A DNA stretch of 64,000 bases, taken from contig NZ_KB911824.1 of the NCBI RefSeq assembly GCF_000383675.1, positions 186,001 through 250,000 on the forward strand, given 5' to 3'. This DNA comes from Terracoccus sp. 273MFTsu3.1. GTDB lineage: Bacteria; Actinomycetota; Actinomycetes; Actinomycetales; Dermatophilaceae. The position numbers and the translations under genes were made by a program. This document shows, one piece after another, positions 9,135 to 16,806 of this stretch (its first letter is position 1; each line of letters begins with the position of its first letter). The notes under the pieces were generated by a model. It ran no database searches. It was not told the DNA's origin and was given only the letters and a program-made list of their open reading frames with translations.

Positions 9135-11078
9135 TCAGACGCGTGGGCGGGTCGTGACGACGAAGACCGAGTCGGTGCGCCAGTCGGCGACCGCCGCTGA
9201 CGCGGGGCGCGGCCCCAGGCGCCGCGTCCGGGTGCCGCCCAGCACCCGCTCGAGGTTGGAGCGCAGGGCCGGTGGCTCGTCGGCGCTCCTCGTCGTCCCG
9301 GTGGCCGGCACGGCGCTGACGTCGAGCTCCTCCTGCTCGAGCGACCTCGGGTCGAACTCGAGCGTGCTCGTCACGACCATGAGCTGGTCGCGCAGTGACA
9401 CGGTGCCCGCCTCCCACAGCGCGTCGTCGACCTGGCCGACGAGGTCGACGCTCGTCGTCTCGCCGGGCCCGAGCGCCACGGACCCGGCCGGGAACGCGTC
9501 GGTGAAGATGCCGTAGGTCTCGGTGAGGTCGAGGAGCGCCGCCCAGAGGGGGGTGGAGGTGGTGTTCGCGAGACGGACGGTGAAGCGGGGGGCGTCCGTG
9601 CCGGCATACGCGATCGGCAGGGTGCCGCCCGCCCCGACCGGCCCGGCGCCCGCGTCCACCTCGACGCGGACGGCGCCGTCGGGCAGGCGGGTGGCGGGGT
9701 TGGTGAGGGCGGAGAGGCGCAGCCAGCGTGCCACGCGCTCGAGGGCGAGGATGGTGCGCTCCTCGCGGGCCTCGCCCGCGACGACGGGCACGAGGGGGCG
9801 CGTGACGCCGGGACGGGTGATGACGAAGCCCTCGTGGGTGGCCTCGACGAGGAGGTCCGCGGTGCCGTCACCGTCCCCTTCTCCCTCGACGAGGTCGACG
9901 AGCGTCTCGTCCGCGGCGTCGGCGGCCGCGCGGAGCGCAGCCGTCCCCGCGGCGTCGCCGACGACCCCGACGCGCAGCGGCGCGAGTGGGATCGACGTGA
10001 CGACGGCACGGTAGACGTACGCCTCGTCGAGCTCGGGCGTCAGGCGGACGAGGCTGCGGTCGGGCAGGACCCTCGTGACGAGCGCGGTGGCGAGCGGCGA
10101 CCCGGACGTCTCGCCGGTCAGGGGGTAGACGGCCAGCTCGGTCGTGTCGTCACCGATGGGCTCCGGCACGCCGTGGACGGCGCCCGAGTCGATGGACCAG
10201 CCGTCGGGCAGCCGGCTCAGGGTGAGCGGCCTCGGGGTGGCCGGGATCGCGCCGCCGAGGAAGGGTCGGTCGAGCTCGGTCGCGTCGGCCGTCTCGACCT
10301 GGGGGTGCTGGTCGCTGACGCGGTTCGTCACGTCGGCGGTCACCATCCGCAGGACGTCGCGGTAGGACGGGCGCCCGTCGCTGCCGAGCAGGGCGGCCTC
10401 GAGCGCCGCCGACAGGGCGCCGCGCTGGCGGCCGAGCACGGTGACCTCCTTCGCCTTCTCGGACGACCGGCAGGCCGCGAGCAGGACGTGACGGCCTGCC
10501 GGTGTCCAGCGCGCAGCACCCCGGGTGGGTGCACCGGCCGTCGCGTCGCCGAGCCCCACGAACGTCGACGCGGGTCGGGGACGCGGGTCCGGGGGCGCGA
10601 GCCGCACCACCTCGTCGGCGTCCCGGGTGCCGTCGCCCGAGTGGCAGCAGTCGAGCACGACGAGCGTGTGGCAGCCCGTCGCCGAGATCGAGTCGAGCAG
10701 AGCGGCCAGCTCCTTGTCGGTTAAGTCCCAGCTGCCGGGCGAGCGGCTGTCGACGCACACGAGGGTCTCGTTGCGGTGGTCGGGCTCGATGGACCAGAGC
10801 TCCTCGGGAGTCGTCTGCTGCGAACCGTGCCCGCTGTAGTAGAAGAGCGCGACGTCCTGGGCGCTCGCGCGACCGAGGTGCTCGCTGAGCCGGCTGGTGA
10901 CGGCTGCCCGGGTGGCTTGGCCGTCGGTGAGCACGACGAGGTCGAGGGCGTCCGTGCCGACCCGGTCGCGCAGGACGTCCGCGAAGCCGGTGACGTCGTT
11001 GACGCAGCCCGACAGGGGCGGGATCGGCGCCGGGTAGGCGTCGATCCCGACGAGGAGGGCGAGGAGGCGTCCGGCCAT
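9135..11078 (-). CDS. Caspase-family (C14) protease, partner of the CHAT protein
   Basis: A 647-residue protein with an N-terminal caspase-like domain. It opens with LALLVGIDAYPAPIPPLSGCVND. The catalytic His84 is in YYSGHGSQ and the catalytic Cys145 is in VLDCCHSGDG. Arg/Asp-rich loops and an AALSAALEAAL segment follow. From about residue 300 a second, mostly beta-strand region follows, ending with a segment on vascular-type LTETYGIF and PGETTSVDLVG that is common after bacterial caspase domains. It has no signal peptide or membrane helix, so it is expected in the cytosol. The ATG at 11078 lies 1 bp after the CHAT gene's stop, so the two are coupled. Leu119 is encoded by TTA, a very rare codon here. 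Substrate is unknown; cell death or defence is inference. Confidence 0.88.
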   Translation of the reverse strand: MAGRLLALLVGIDAYPAPIPPLSGCVNDVTGFADVLRDRVGTDALDLVVLTDGQATRAAVTSRLSEHLGRASAQDVALFYYSGHGSQQTTPEELWSIEPDHRNETLVCVDSRSPGSWDLTDKELAALLDSISATGCHTLVVLDCCHSGDGTRDADEVVRLAPPDPRPRPASTFVGLGDATAGAPTRGAARWTPAGRHVLLAACRSSEKAKEVTVLGRQRGALSAALEAALLGSDGRPSYRDVLRMVTADVTNRVSDQHPQVETADATELDRPFLGGAIPATPRPLTLSRLPDGWSIDSGAVHGVPEPIGDDTTELAVYPLTGETSGSPLATALVTRVLPDRSLVRLTPELDEAYVYRAVVTSIPLAPLRVGVVGDAAGTAALRAAADAADETLVDLVEGEGDGDGTADLLVEATHEGFVITRPGVTRPLVPVVAGEAREERTILALERVARWLRLSALTNPATRLPDGAVRVEVDAGAGPVGAGGTLPIAYAGTDAPRFTVRLANTTSTPLWAALLDLTETYGIFTDAFPAGSVALGPGETTSVDLVGQVDDALWEAGTVSLRDQLMVVTSTLEFDPRSLEQEELDVSAVPATGTTRSADEPPALRSNLERVLGGTRTRRLGPRPASAAVADWRTDSVFVVTTRPRV

Positions 11079-11079
11079 C

Positions 11080-13416
11080 TCAGGAGGCCGCGTCGGCGAG
11101 GGTGATCGTCTGCCAGCCGTGCGGGAAGCCCTGCGTCGCGGCAGTGCGGGAGGCATTCGTGCTCTTCATGGTGCGCAGCCTCCACGTGGCCGGGGCGCTC
11201 GTCGCGTCGCTGAGGTTGACGTTCATCGAGAAGACGGAGCCACGGACCGGAGCCTTCCTGAGCTGGAGGGACGACCACGGCACGCGGGCCTCGAGGTCGT
11301 AGCCGGTCAGCGTGTCGGCACGCCCCACGGTGATCTCGGGGTGGCGCGTACCGGTGGTGAAGGTGCCGCGGCCGGCCGGGTTGATCGAGGCGACGCCGGA
11401 CGTCGGGGCGTCACGGGACAGGCCCACCATGACGTGGACGTCCTGGCCGCGTCGGGTCGTGGCCGCGGGGTCGAGGTTCCGGGCGTCCGGACCGAACTCG
11501 AAGGAGAAGCCGTCGCCGTTGAACCAGGCACCGGGGGTGGCGAGGTTGACGCTGCGGATGTCCGGGTCGACGACGTGCACGCGCAGGTAGAGCGCGCTGC
11601 TGTCCCAGACGACCTGCCAGTCGCCGCCGAACTCCGGCTGGGGCGTGCCCACCTGGGCGATGACGTGGGGGATCGGTGCCGTGGGCACGCCGTCCCAGTC
11701 GGCGAAGTCACCGTCGATGGCCGGAGTCGTCGTGGCGCACCCGGCGACGAACGTCGTCGTCGGAGCGCTCGCGGCCGCGGGGGCCGGCCCGCACGCGCTC
11801 GTGACGTCGGCCGTGGCCCCCTTGAACCACTTCGGGACCTGGGTCGCGCCGAGCCAGAAGAGCCCGAAGAGGACGACGAGTCCGACGAGACTGCGGACGA
11901 AGCCGTTGCCCTTGCGGCGCGGGTGCGGGTCCGGCGGTGGGGGAGCGTCCTCACCGCCACGGTCCGGCTGTGGGTCCGGCTGCGGCTCGGGGCGTGTCAG
12001 CGGCTCGGTGTCCTGCTGGATCTCCTGCCCGGTGTTCGGCTGGGTGTCCGGTTGGGTGTCCAGCAGTGGAAGCGGCTGGGTCGGCGTCACCGGCTCGCGG
12101 CGTGGCCGCGGCGTCGGCCCCTCGTCGGCGGGCGCGGCCTCCGGCCGGACCCGCTCGAGCAGCTGAGTGACGTCCTGGTAGTCGGGATGCTCGGCGGCGA
12201 TCTGCTCGAGCAGCGGCAGTGCCGTCGCCGGGGCGCGGGCGAGCAGCGCGCCCTTCGCGGCGTCGTAGAGGGACTCGAGCCGGCTCTCGGGCCGCTCGGT
12301 CGCGGCGGTGGCGCTCGTCGTGAACGAGAAGGGCTGGTCGGCGCCCGACCGCAGCAGCACCGCGGTGCCCCACTCCGAGGCCTCGTCGGAGACGGCCATC
12401 GCCTTGCGCACCTCGCAGATCGCGGCGTCGATGCCCAGTCCGCGGGTGAGGAAGTAGTAGAACTCGTGGCTGAAGACGAGCGCGGCACGGTCGGAGATCT
12501 CGGTCTGCATCGCGACGACCGCCGGCAGCCCCTGGCGCACGAGGGCCTGGCCGACGCCGGAGAACGCGTCGCGTCCCGACGTCCGCGCACCCTCGCACGC
12601 GTTGAGGACGGCGAGCTGCATGGTCCGGGCGTCGTGGAGCAGCGTCCCGAGCCGCGCGCCGGAGACCCGGTGGGCCGTGCCGTCCTCGCGCTCGAGGACG
12701 AGGACGCCCTCCTGGGCCTGTTGGTCGAAGCCGCCGTGGCCGATGAAGTGGAAGACGTGGAAGTCGTCGAGCAGGGCGCGCTGGAGGCCGGTGAGGGTCG
12801 CGTCCTCGAGGACCGTGACCGTGAGCCGGCCGCTCGCCACGAGGTCGTTGGTCGTCGCCATGAGCAGCTGCCGCTCGCGGTCCACGGCGAGCTCCGGCAT
12901 GTCGCTCGGGCTCGAGATCATGACGAGGACGCGCAGGGGCGCATCGACGTGGACCACCGGTGGGCGCTCGAGCGAGTCGAGCAGGCGCACGATCGGCGTC
13001 TCCTGCGAGAGCGTGAGGAAGCGACCGAGCCTCGAGTCGTAGAGGTACTCCCACGGCACCGGGTCGAGGTCCGGCACGGCGTCGAGCCGCAGTCGTAGCC
13101 GCAGGTCCCGGCCCTGGCTGGTGGCGGTCGTCAGGCTTTCGCGGAAGGCCCGCCCGACATCGCCGGACAGCAGTGCGTCACCGAGCCGGCGGCCGTACTC
13201 CTTGACGTCGACGACGCGCGCCTCGGCCGGCACGAGGCGTCTCGAGGACACCCGCGGTGGTCCCACCGCGATCATGAACTGGGCGAGGTCCGTGGCGGCG
13301 AACGGCAGGGTGAAGGGGGCCGACGCCTCGCCCGCGGGCGAGGCGAGGACGTGAGCGGCATACCCCTGGCCCTCACGGGTGACGGCGACGTCGAAGTCGA
13401 GATAGTCACGGCTCAT
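11080..13416 (-). CDS. Membrane-anchored CHAT-domain protease with exterior CBM9-like domain
   Basis: A 778-residue fusion protein. Residues about 100-370 form a CHAT (caspase-HetF) protease domain: VPWEYLYD, catalytic His227 in HFIGHGGF, and Cys274 in LNACEGART. A short helical region (about 370-430) follows, then a linker rich in Gln, Pro, Thr and Asp (about 430-500), a single membrane helix at about 506-528 preceded by RRK, and an exported C-terminal domain (559-778). That domain begins PAIDGDFADWDG and contains WNGDGFSFEFG-type strands like family 9 carbohydrate-binding/DOMON-like domains. The Arg/Lys-rich flank predicts the protease inside and the CBM9-like sensor outside. The ATG at 13416 has AGAGGA at good spacing. 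It is the first gene of the two-gene operon with the caspase. Confidence 0.85.
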   Translation of the reverse strand: MSRDYLDFDVAVTREGQGYAAHVLASPAGEASAPFTLPFAATDLAQFMIAVGPPRVSSRRLVPAEARVVDVKEYGRRLGDALLSGDVGRAFRESLTTATSQGRDLRLRLRLDAVPDLDPVPWEYLYDSRLGRFLTLSQETPIVRLLDSLERPPVVHVDAPLRVLVMISSPSDMPELAVDRERQLLMATTNDLVASGRLTVTVLEDATLTGLQRALLDDFHVFHFIGHGGFDQQAQEGVLVLEREDGTAHRVSGARLGTLLHDARTMQLAVLNACEGARTSGRDAFSGVGQALVRQGLPAVVAMQTEISDRAALVFSHEFYYFLTRGLGIDAAICEVRKAMAVSDEASEWGTAVLLRSGADQPFSFTTSATAATERPESRLESLYDAAKGALLARAPATALPLLEQIAAEHPDYQDVTQLLERVRPEAAPADEGPTPRPRREPVTPTQPLPLLDTQPDTQPNTGQEIQQDTEPLTRPEPQPDPQPDRGGEDAPPPPDPHPRRKGNGFVRSLVGLVVLFGLFWLGATQVPKWFKGATADVTSACGPAPAAASAPTTTFVAGCATTTPAIDGDFADWDGVPTAPIPHVIAQVGTPQPEFGGDWQVVWDSSALYLRVHVVDPDIRSVNLATPGAWFNGDGFSFEFGPDARNLDPAATTRRGQDVHVMVGLSRDAPTSGVASINPAGRGTFTTGTRHPEITVGRADTLTGYDLEARVPWSSLQLRKAPVRGSVFSMNVNLSDATSAPATWRLRTMKSTNASRTAATQGFPHGWQTITLADAAS

Positions 13417-13486
13417 GGCGATCCTCTGTTCGCAGGAGCGCGCCTGCACTCGACAGTACGCCGGGCGGGTGGTCCTGATACGTCGT

Positions 13487-13516
13487 TTCGACCCGGACGC
13501 GCCCCTTCGGTAGAAT
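13487..13516 (+). promoter_or_regulatory. Promoter of the guanidine riboswitch transcript
   Basis: TTCGAC (13487-13492) and TAGAAT (13511-13516) are separated by 18 bp, with the expected start of transcription shortly before the riboswitch aptamer. It lies in the divergent gap opposite the CHAT gene. Confidence 0.6.
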
Positions 13517-13542
13517 CGTCGGTGAGCGCGCGAGCCGCGCTC

Positions 13543-13582
13543 GCGGACGAGGGAGCCGTACCCGCACAGCGACAAGACGGCC
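13543..13582 (+). promoter_or_regulatory. Guanidine-III (ykkC-III) riboswitch
   Basis: The sequence GCGGACGAGGGAGCCGTACC followed by a CGC-rich strand and GCGACAAGACGGCC matches, block for block, the guanidine-III aptamer I recall from Thermobifida fusca: conserved GGACGAGG, GCCGTACCCG and GACAAGACGGC. The 3' block can pair with GCCGT to form the class-III pseudoknot. The aptamer ends 13 bp before the start codon of the first SMR gene, so control of ribosome access is the likely mechanism. Guanidinium binding should raise expression of the exporters. The call rests on memory of the consensus, not a covariance search. Confidence 0.85.
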
Positions 13583-13595
13583 AGATCGGAACGCC

Positions 13596-13910
13596 GTGCA
13601 CTGGCTCGTCCTCATCCTGTCCGGCGCGCTGGAGGCCGTCTGGGCCACCGCGCTCGCCGCGTCCGGCGGTTTCCGCCGTCCGCGGCCGACCGCCCTCTTC
13701 GCCGTCTCCCTCGTGCTCAGCATGGTCGGCCTCGCGTGGGCCATGACCTCCCTGCCCACCGGCACGGCGTATGCCGTGTGGGTCGGGATCGGCGCCGTCG
13801 GCACCGTCCTGCTCGCGGTCGCCCGCGGCGAGGAGCGCCTCGGCGGCGCCCGGTCCGCGCTGCTGGTCGTGCTCGTCGCGTGCGTCGCCGGCCTCAAGGC
13901 GGTGGCGTGA
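13596..13910 (+). CDS. SMR-family guanidinium exporter subunit (Gdx-like), first gene
   Basis: A 104-residue, four-helix small multidrug resistance protein. The first helix has the Gdx-type pattern Gly-x-x-Glu-x-x-Trp (GALEAVWATALAAS), where the glutamate is the proton/guanidinium site and the tryptophan distinguishes guanidinium exporters from EmrE-like pumps. The helix-three segment GTAYAVWVGIGAVGT is also typical. The GTG at 13596 lies 13 bp after the guanidine-III aptamer. The stop TGA overlaps the ATG of the second SMR gene by one base. Two tandem SMR genes suggest a heterodimer. Guanidinium specificity is inferred from the riboswitch and motif. Confidence 0.88.
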   Translation: MHWLVLILSGALEAVWATALAASGGFRRPRPTALFAVSLVLSMVGLAWAMTSLPTGTAYAVWVGIGAVGTVLLAVARGEERLGGARSALLVVLVACVAGLKAVA

Positions 13911-14269
13911 TGCCGTGGGTCGTCCTGCTCGTCAGCGCCGTGCTCGAGGCGGTGTGGGCCTCGGCGCTCGCCGCGTCCGAGGGACTCTCACGCCCCGTCC
14001 CGGCCCTCGTCTTCCTCGTGGCGGGCGCGCTCAGCATGGTCGGGCTCGCGCACGCCGTGCGCACCATCCCCATCGGGACGGCGTATGCCGTGTGGACGGG
14101 TCTCGGGGCCGCGCTCACCGTGACGTGGGCGATGACGACGGGCGGTGAGGCGTTCTCCGCCGTCAAGGTCGTCCTGCTCGCCGGGATCGTCGCTGCCGTC
14201 GTCGGACTCAAGCTCGTCGGGCACGAGCCTGCCGAGACCCCGGGCACGGATGACGCTCCCGCGGGCTGA
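13910..14269 (+). CDS. SMR-family guanidinium exporter subunit (Gdx-like), second gene
   Basis: A 119-residue paralogue of the preceding gene with the same first-helix pattern (VLEAVWASALAASEG) and a GTAYAVWTGLGAALT third helix, plus a short acidic Pro/Asp-rich tail. Its ATG overlaps the previous stop in TGATG, so translation is coupled and both genes are under the guanidine riboswitch. Paired SMR subunits usually insert with opposite orientation and work as a heterodimer; charge bias was not worked out in detail here. The 119 bp after the stop hold no recognisable gene. Confidence 0.88.
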   Translation: MPWVVLLVSAVLEAVWASALAASEGLSRPVPALVFLVAGALSMVGLAHAVRTIPIGTAYAVWTGLGAALTVTWAMTTGGEAFSAVKVVLLAGIVAAVVGLKLVGHEPAETPGTDDAPAG

Positions 14270-14388
14270 GACGCATCGCGTCGTTCACCCGGATATGCGG
14301 TGTTTCGGCGGTCGGTGTCGGCCCCGGCGGTGATGATGGGCGGGTCGCCCCGGCAGCGGGCCGGGGCACGACACGAAGGAGCTCTCAC

Positions 14389-15627
14389 GTGCGCAGGACC
14401 ACGACCAGGACGATCGCTCTCGTCACGTCGCTGGCCATCTCGGGGGCCACCGGGGCGGCGGCCGCCACGGCGGCGCCGGCTGCCCAGACCCAGAGCCGGA
14501 GCGTCACGGCGTCCGTCGCCACCGACGGTCAGACCTACGACTACGTCTCGGGGACGACGACCGACCCGAGGGCGTCCGCGCTGCTCGCGGCGGCACGGGC
14601 GCACCTGCCCGCCGACTGGCGGGCCCGCGAGGCGAGCGCCCTCGAGAGGTTCGGCGTCGAGCCGTCCGCGGCCCAGGAGGCCCTGGGGCGCGCCATCGAC
14701 CCGACGCAGTACCAGTGCGCGCCGACCCGGCTCGACGCGTACGTCGACGGGCTCGTCGCCCGCATCGACCCGTCGAGCCTGTTCGTGCTCTCGCTGCTCG
14801 GCGGCCTCGACTTCCCGACCTACGACGCCCTGCTCTTCGGGTCGACGGGCGACCCGGCCTATGCCCTGACCAAGGACTCGCGCAACGAGCTGACGAGCTC
14901 GTTCCGGGCGGCCCAGAAGTTCTGGGACACCGACGGCACGGACATCCAGCTCATGGCGATGCACGGCGACGTCATGCGTGACCCCGCCCGGCTCGCCCGC
15001 CTGATCGGCGTGCTCTACGGCGTCTCCGACGCCGACGCGGCCGAGCTCGCAGCGATCGTCGTCGACGTCGTCACGTCCGACCCCGGCCTCGCCGGCGGGG
15101 CCAGTCCGATCTTCACCCTCAACGCCTTCGCGTTCAGCGGGGCGGGCGACCCCGACCCGGTCATCTCCTCGCTGCCGGACAAGCTCATCTTCGGCGACGG
15201 GATGCTCGACGCGCTCGACGCCATCGGCGTGGGCGACGTCGGGCCGCGCGCCGTCCTCGGCCACGAGTACGGCCATCACGTGCAGTACGACAAGAACCTC
15301 TTCGCCTCGCCGCTCACCGGTCCCGAGGCGACCCGGCGCACCGAGCTGATGGCCGACGCCTTCGGGACGTACTTCGTCACGCACAAGCGGGGCCTCGCCC
15401 TCAACACCAGGCGCGTCCTCGAGGCCGAGCAGTCCTTCTACCAGGTCGGTGACTGCGCCTTCACGAGCGCCGGGCACCACGGCACTCCGGACCAGCGGCT
15501 GCGGGCCTCGTCGTGGGGCGCGTCGGTGGCGGCCGATGCGCAGAAGCAGGGGCAGGTCCTGCCGTCGCTCACCCTCGACTCCCGGTTCGAGGCGGTCCTG
15601 CCGCAGTTCGTCGCGCCCGACGCCTGA
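14389..15627 (+). CDS. Secreted neutral zinc metallopeptidase
   Basis: A 412-residue exported protease. A signal peptide is clear at residues 1 to about 35 (RRTTTRT, then ALVTSLAISGATGAAAA, with an Ala-rich cleavage region). The catalytic zinc motif is HEYGHH in AVLGHEYGHHVQYDKN, with a third ligand probably in the RRTELMADAFGTYF stretch, where Glu/Asp residues follow at the usual spacing. This resembles neutral zinc peptidases of the YpfJ/HEXXH group. The GTG at 14389 is preceded by GAAGGAG. A strong hairpin terminator follows the stop, so it is probably monocistronic. Natural substrate is unknown. Confidence 0.82.
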   Translation: MRRTTTRTIALVTSLAISGATGAAAATAAPAAQTQSRSVTASVATDGQTYDYVSGTTTDPRASALLAAARAHLPADWRAREASALERFGVEPSAAQEALGRAIDPTQYQCAPTRLDAYVDGLVARIDPSSLFVLSLLGGLDFPTYDALLFGSTGDPAYALTKDSRNELTSSFRAAQKFWDTDGTDIQLMAMHGDVMRDPARLARLIGVLYGVSDADAAELAAIVVDVVTSDPGLAGGASPIFTLNAFAFSGAGDPDPVISSLPDKLIFGDGMLDALDAIGVGDVGPRAVLGHEYGHHVQYDKNLFASPLTGPEATRRTELMADAFGTYFVTHKRGLALNTRRVLEAEQSFYQVGDCAFTSAGHHGTPDQRLRASSWGASVAADAQKQGQVLPSLTLDSRFEAVLPQFVAPDA

Positions 15628-15637
15628 GCAGGGCCAC

Positions 15638-15674
15638 CGGGGCGGTCCGCGTCCGGGCGACGCGGACCGCCCCG
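15638..15674 (+). terminator. Terminator after the metallopeptidase gene
   Basis: A perfect 16-bp stem (15638-15653 with 15659-15674, arms beginning CGGGGCGGTCCG) around a 5-nt loop begins 11 bp after the stop codon. Confidence 0.8.
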
Positions 15675-15716
15675 AACCCGGCGAGCCGGGTCACCCCGGG
15701 CGCTAGGGTCGCGCCC

Positions 15717-16328
15717 ATGGGTACCTGGTGGCTCGAGGCCGTCGGCTGGATCGGGTCGGCGATCCTCGTCTGGTCGCTGCTGCAGACGCAGCTGCGCCGG
15801 CTGAGGATCATCAACCTCGTCGGTTGCGTCGTCCTCATCGCCTACAACGCGGTCAACCACGTCTGGCCGATGGTCGGGCTCAACGTCGTGCTCGCCGGCA
15901 TCAACATCTACTACCTGGCGCAGATGTCGCGTGAGAAGCACGACGCCGCCGTCTACGAGGTGCTCGAGGTCGCGGGCGACGACACCTACCTTCGGCACGT
16001 GCTGCGGGTGCACGAGGGTGACATCCGGCGCTACAACCCGGCGTTCGTGCACGACCCGTTCGCGGGGGACCCGTCCTACCTCGTGCTGCGCGGTGACGAG
16101 GCGGTCGGGGTGGTCCTCATGCGCGACGCCGGCCAGCACACGGCCCAGCTGCTGCTCGACTGGGTGACGCCGCGCCACCGCGACGTGACGCCGGGGGAGT
16201 TCGTCTTCGGCCCGGAGGGCCCGTTCCGCCGGCGCGGGTTCCGACGGGTGCTGACACCCCCGGACATGGTCGAGCCGTACTACGAGAGCCTCGGCTTCCA
16301 TCGCGACGGCGACGCCTACGTGCTCTGA
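15717..16328 (+). CDS. YgjV-family membrane protein with C-terminal acyltransferase-like region
   Basis: A 203-residue protein. Residues 1-65 hold three short membrane helices (WLEAVGWIGSAILVWSLL, IINLVGCVVLIAYNAV, WPMVGLNVVLAGINIYYL), the pattern of YgjV-like inner-membrane proteins. The soluble C-terminal half reads like a degenerate GNAT acyltransferase domain, with SYLVLRGDEAVGVVLM, a central strand/loop and VEPYYESLGF. The ATG at 15717 has TAGGGT at 15704-15709 with a 7-nt gap, a leaderless-type promoter. No function is assigned and the GNAT resemblance is tentative. Confidence 0.7.
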   Translation: MGTWWLEAVGWIGSAILVWSLLQTQLRRLRIINLVGCVVLIAYNAVNHVWPMVGLNVVLAGINIYYLAQMSREKHDAAVYEVLEVAGDDTYLRHVLRVHEGDIRRYNPAFVHDPFAGDPSYLVLRGDEAVGVVLMRDAGQHTAQLLLDWVTPRHRDVTPGEFVFGPEGPFRRRGFRRVLTPPDMVEPYYESLGFHRDGDAYVL

Positions 16329-16469
16329 CCGCGCGTCGCCCGGAGGAGGACGTCTGCGACCGTGACGTCCCGCACGCCCGCCGGCCGGCCCCTCTGGCCC
16401 GGCCTACGCTGGAAGCAGGGAGCTGCGCGGAGTTCCTGCGCGGCGGCCCGCGAAGGAGCGGTGACGACC

Positions 16470-16799
16470 ATGACCGCGAACCAGCTTCCGGTCGACCCCC
16501 ACCACGATGCGCCCGACCCGACGGTCGACCGCGCTGTCACGGAGGTCGATCTGCGCGGCAGAGCGCTCGGCAGGCTCAAGAAGAAGGCCGACTTCCGCGT
16601 CCACCTGCTCATCTACGTGCTCGTCAACGGGATGCTCGTCCTGATCTGGGCCATGACCGGGGCCGGCTTCTTCTGGCCGATCTTCCCGATCGCCGGCTGG
16701 GGCATCGGCGTCGTGGCGAACGCCGTCGACGCCTACGTCGTCGATGCGCCGACCGAGGAGCAGATCGAGACCGAGATGGAGCGTCTGCGGCGTCGGTGA
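16470..16799 (+). CDS. 2TM-domain membrane protein
   Basis: A 109-residue protein with a 2TM-type domain: a charged RLKKKADFRVHL entry, a first helix (LLIYVLVNGMLVLIWAM), an aromatic turn with FFWPIFPIAGWGIGV and a second helix ending near NAVDAYVVD, then a charged coiled tail (EEQIETEMERLRRR). Such domains often sit beside histidine kinases, but none is adjacent here. The ATG at 16470 is 11 nt after AAGGAG. A GTG at 16461 is too close to that site. Function unknown. Confidence 0.75.
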   Translation: MTANQLPVDPHHDAPDPTVDRAVTEVDLRGRALGRLKKKADFRVHLLIYVLVNGMLVLIWAMTGAGFFWPIFPIAGWGIGVVANAVDAYVVDAPTEEQIETEMERLRRR

Positions 16800-16806
16800 C
16801 GCCAGG

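Noticed and set aside
9007-13416. Integrated element with tRNA-Ala attachment-site duplication
   Set aside because: No second copy of the tRNA 3' end was found within the window and no integrase is present, so integration at this tRNA remains unproven.
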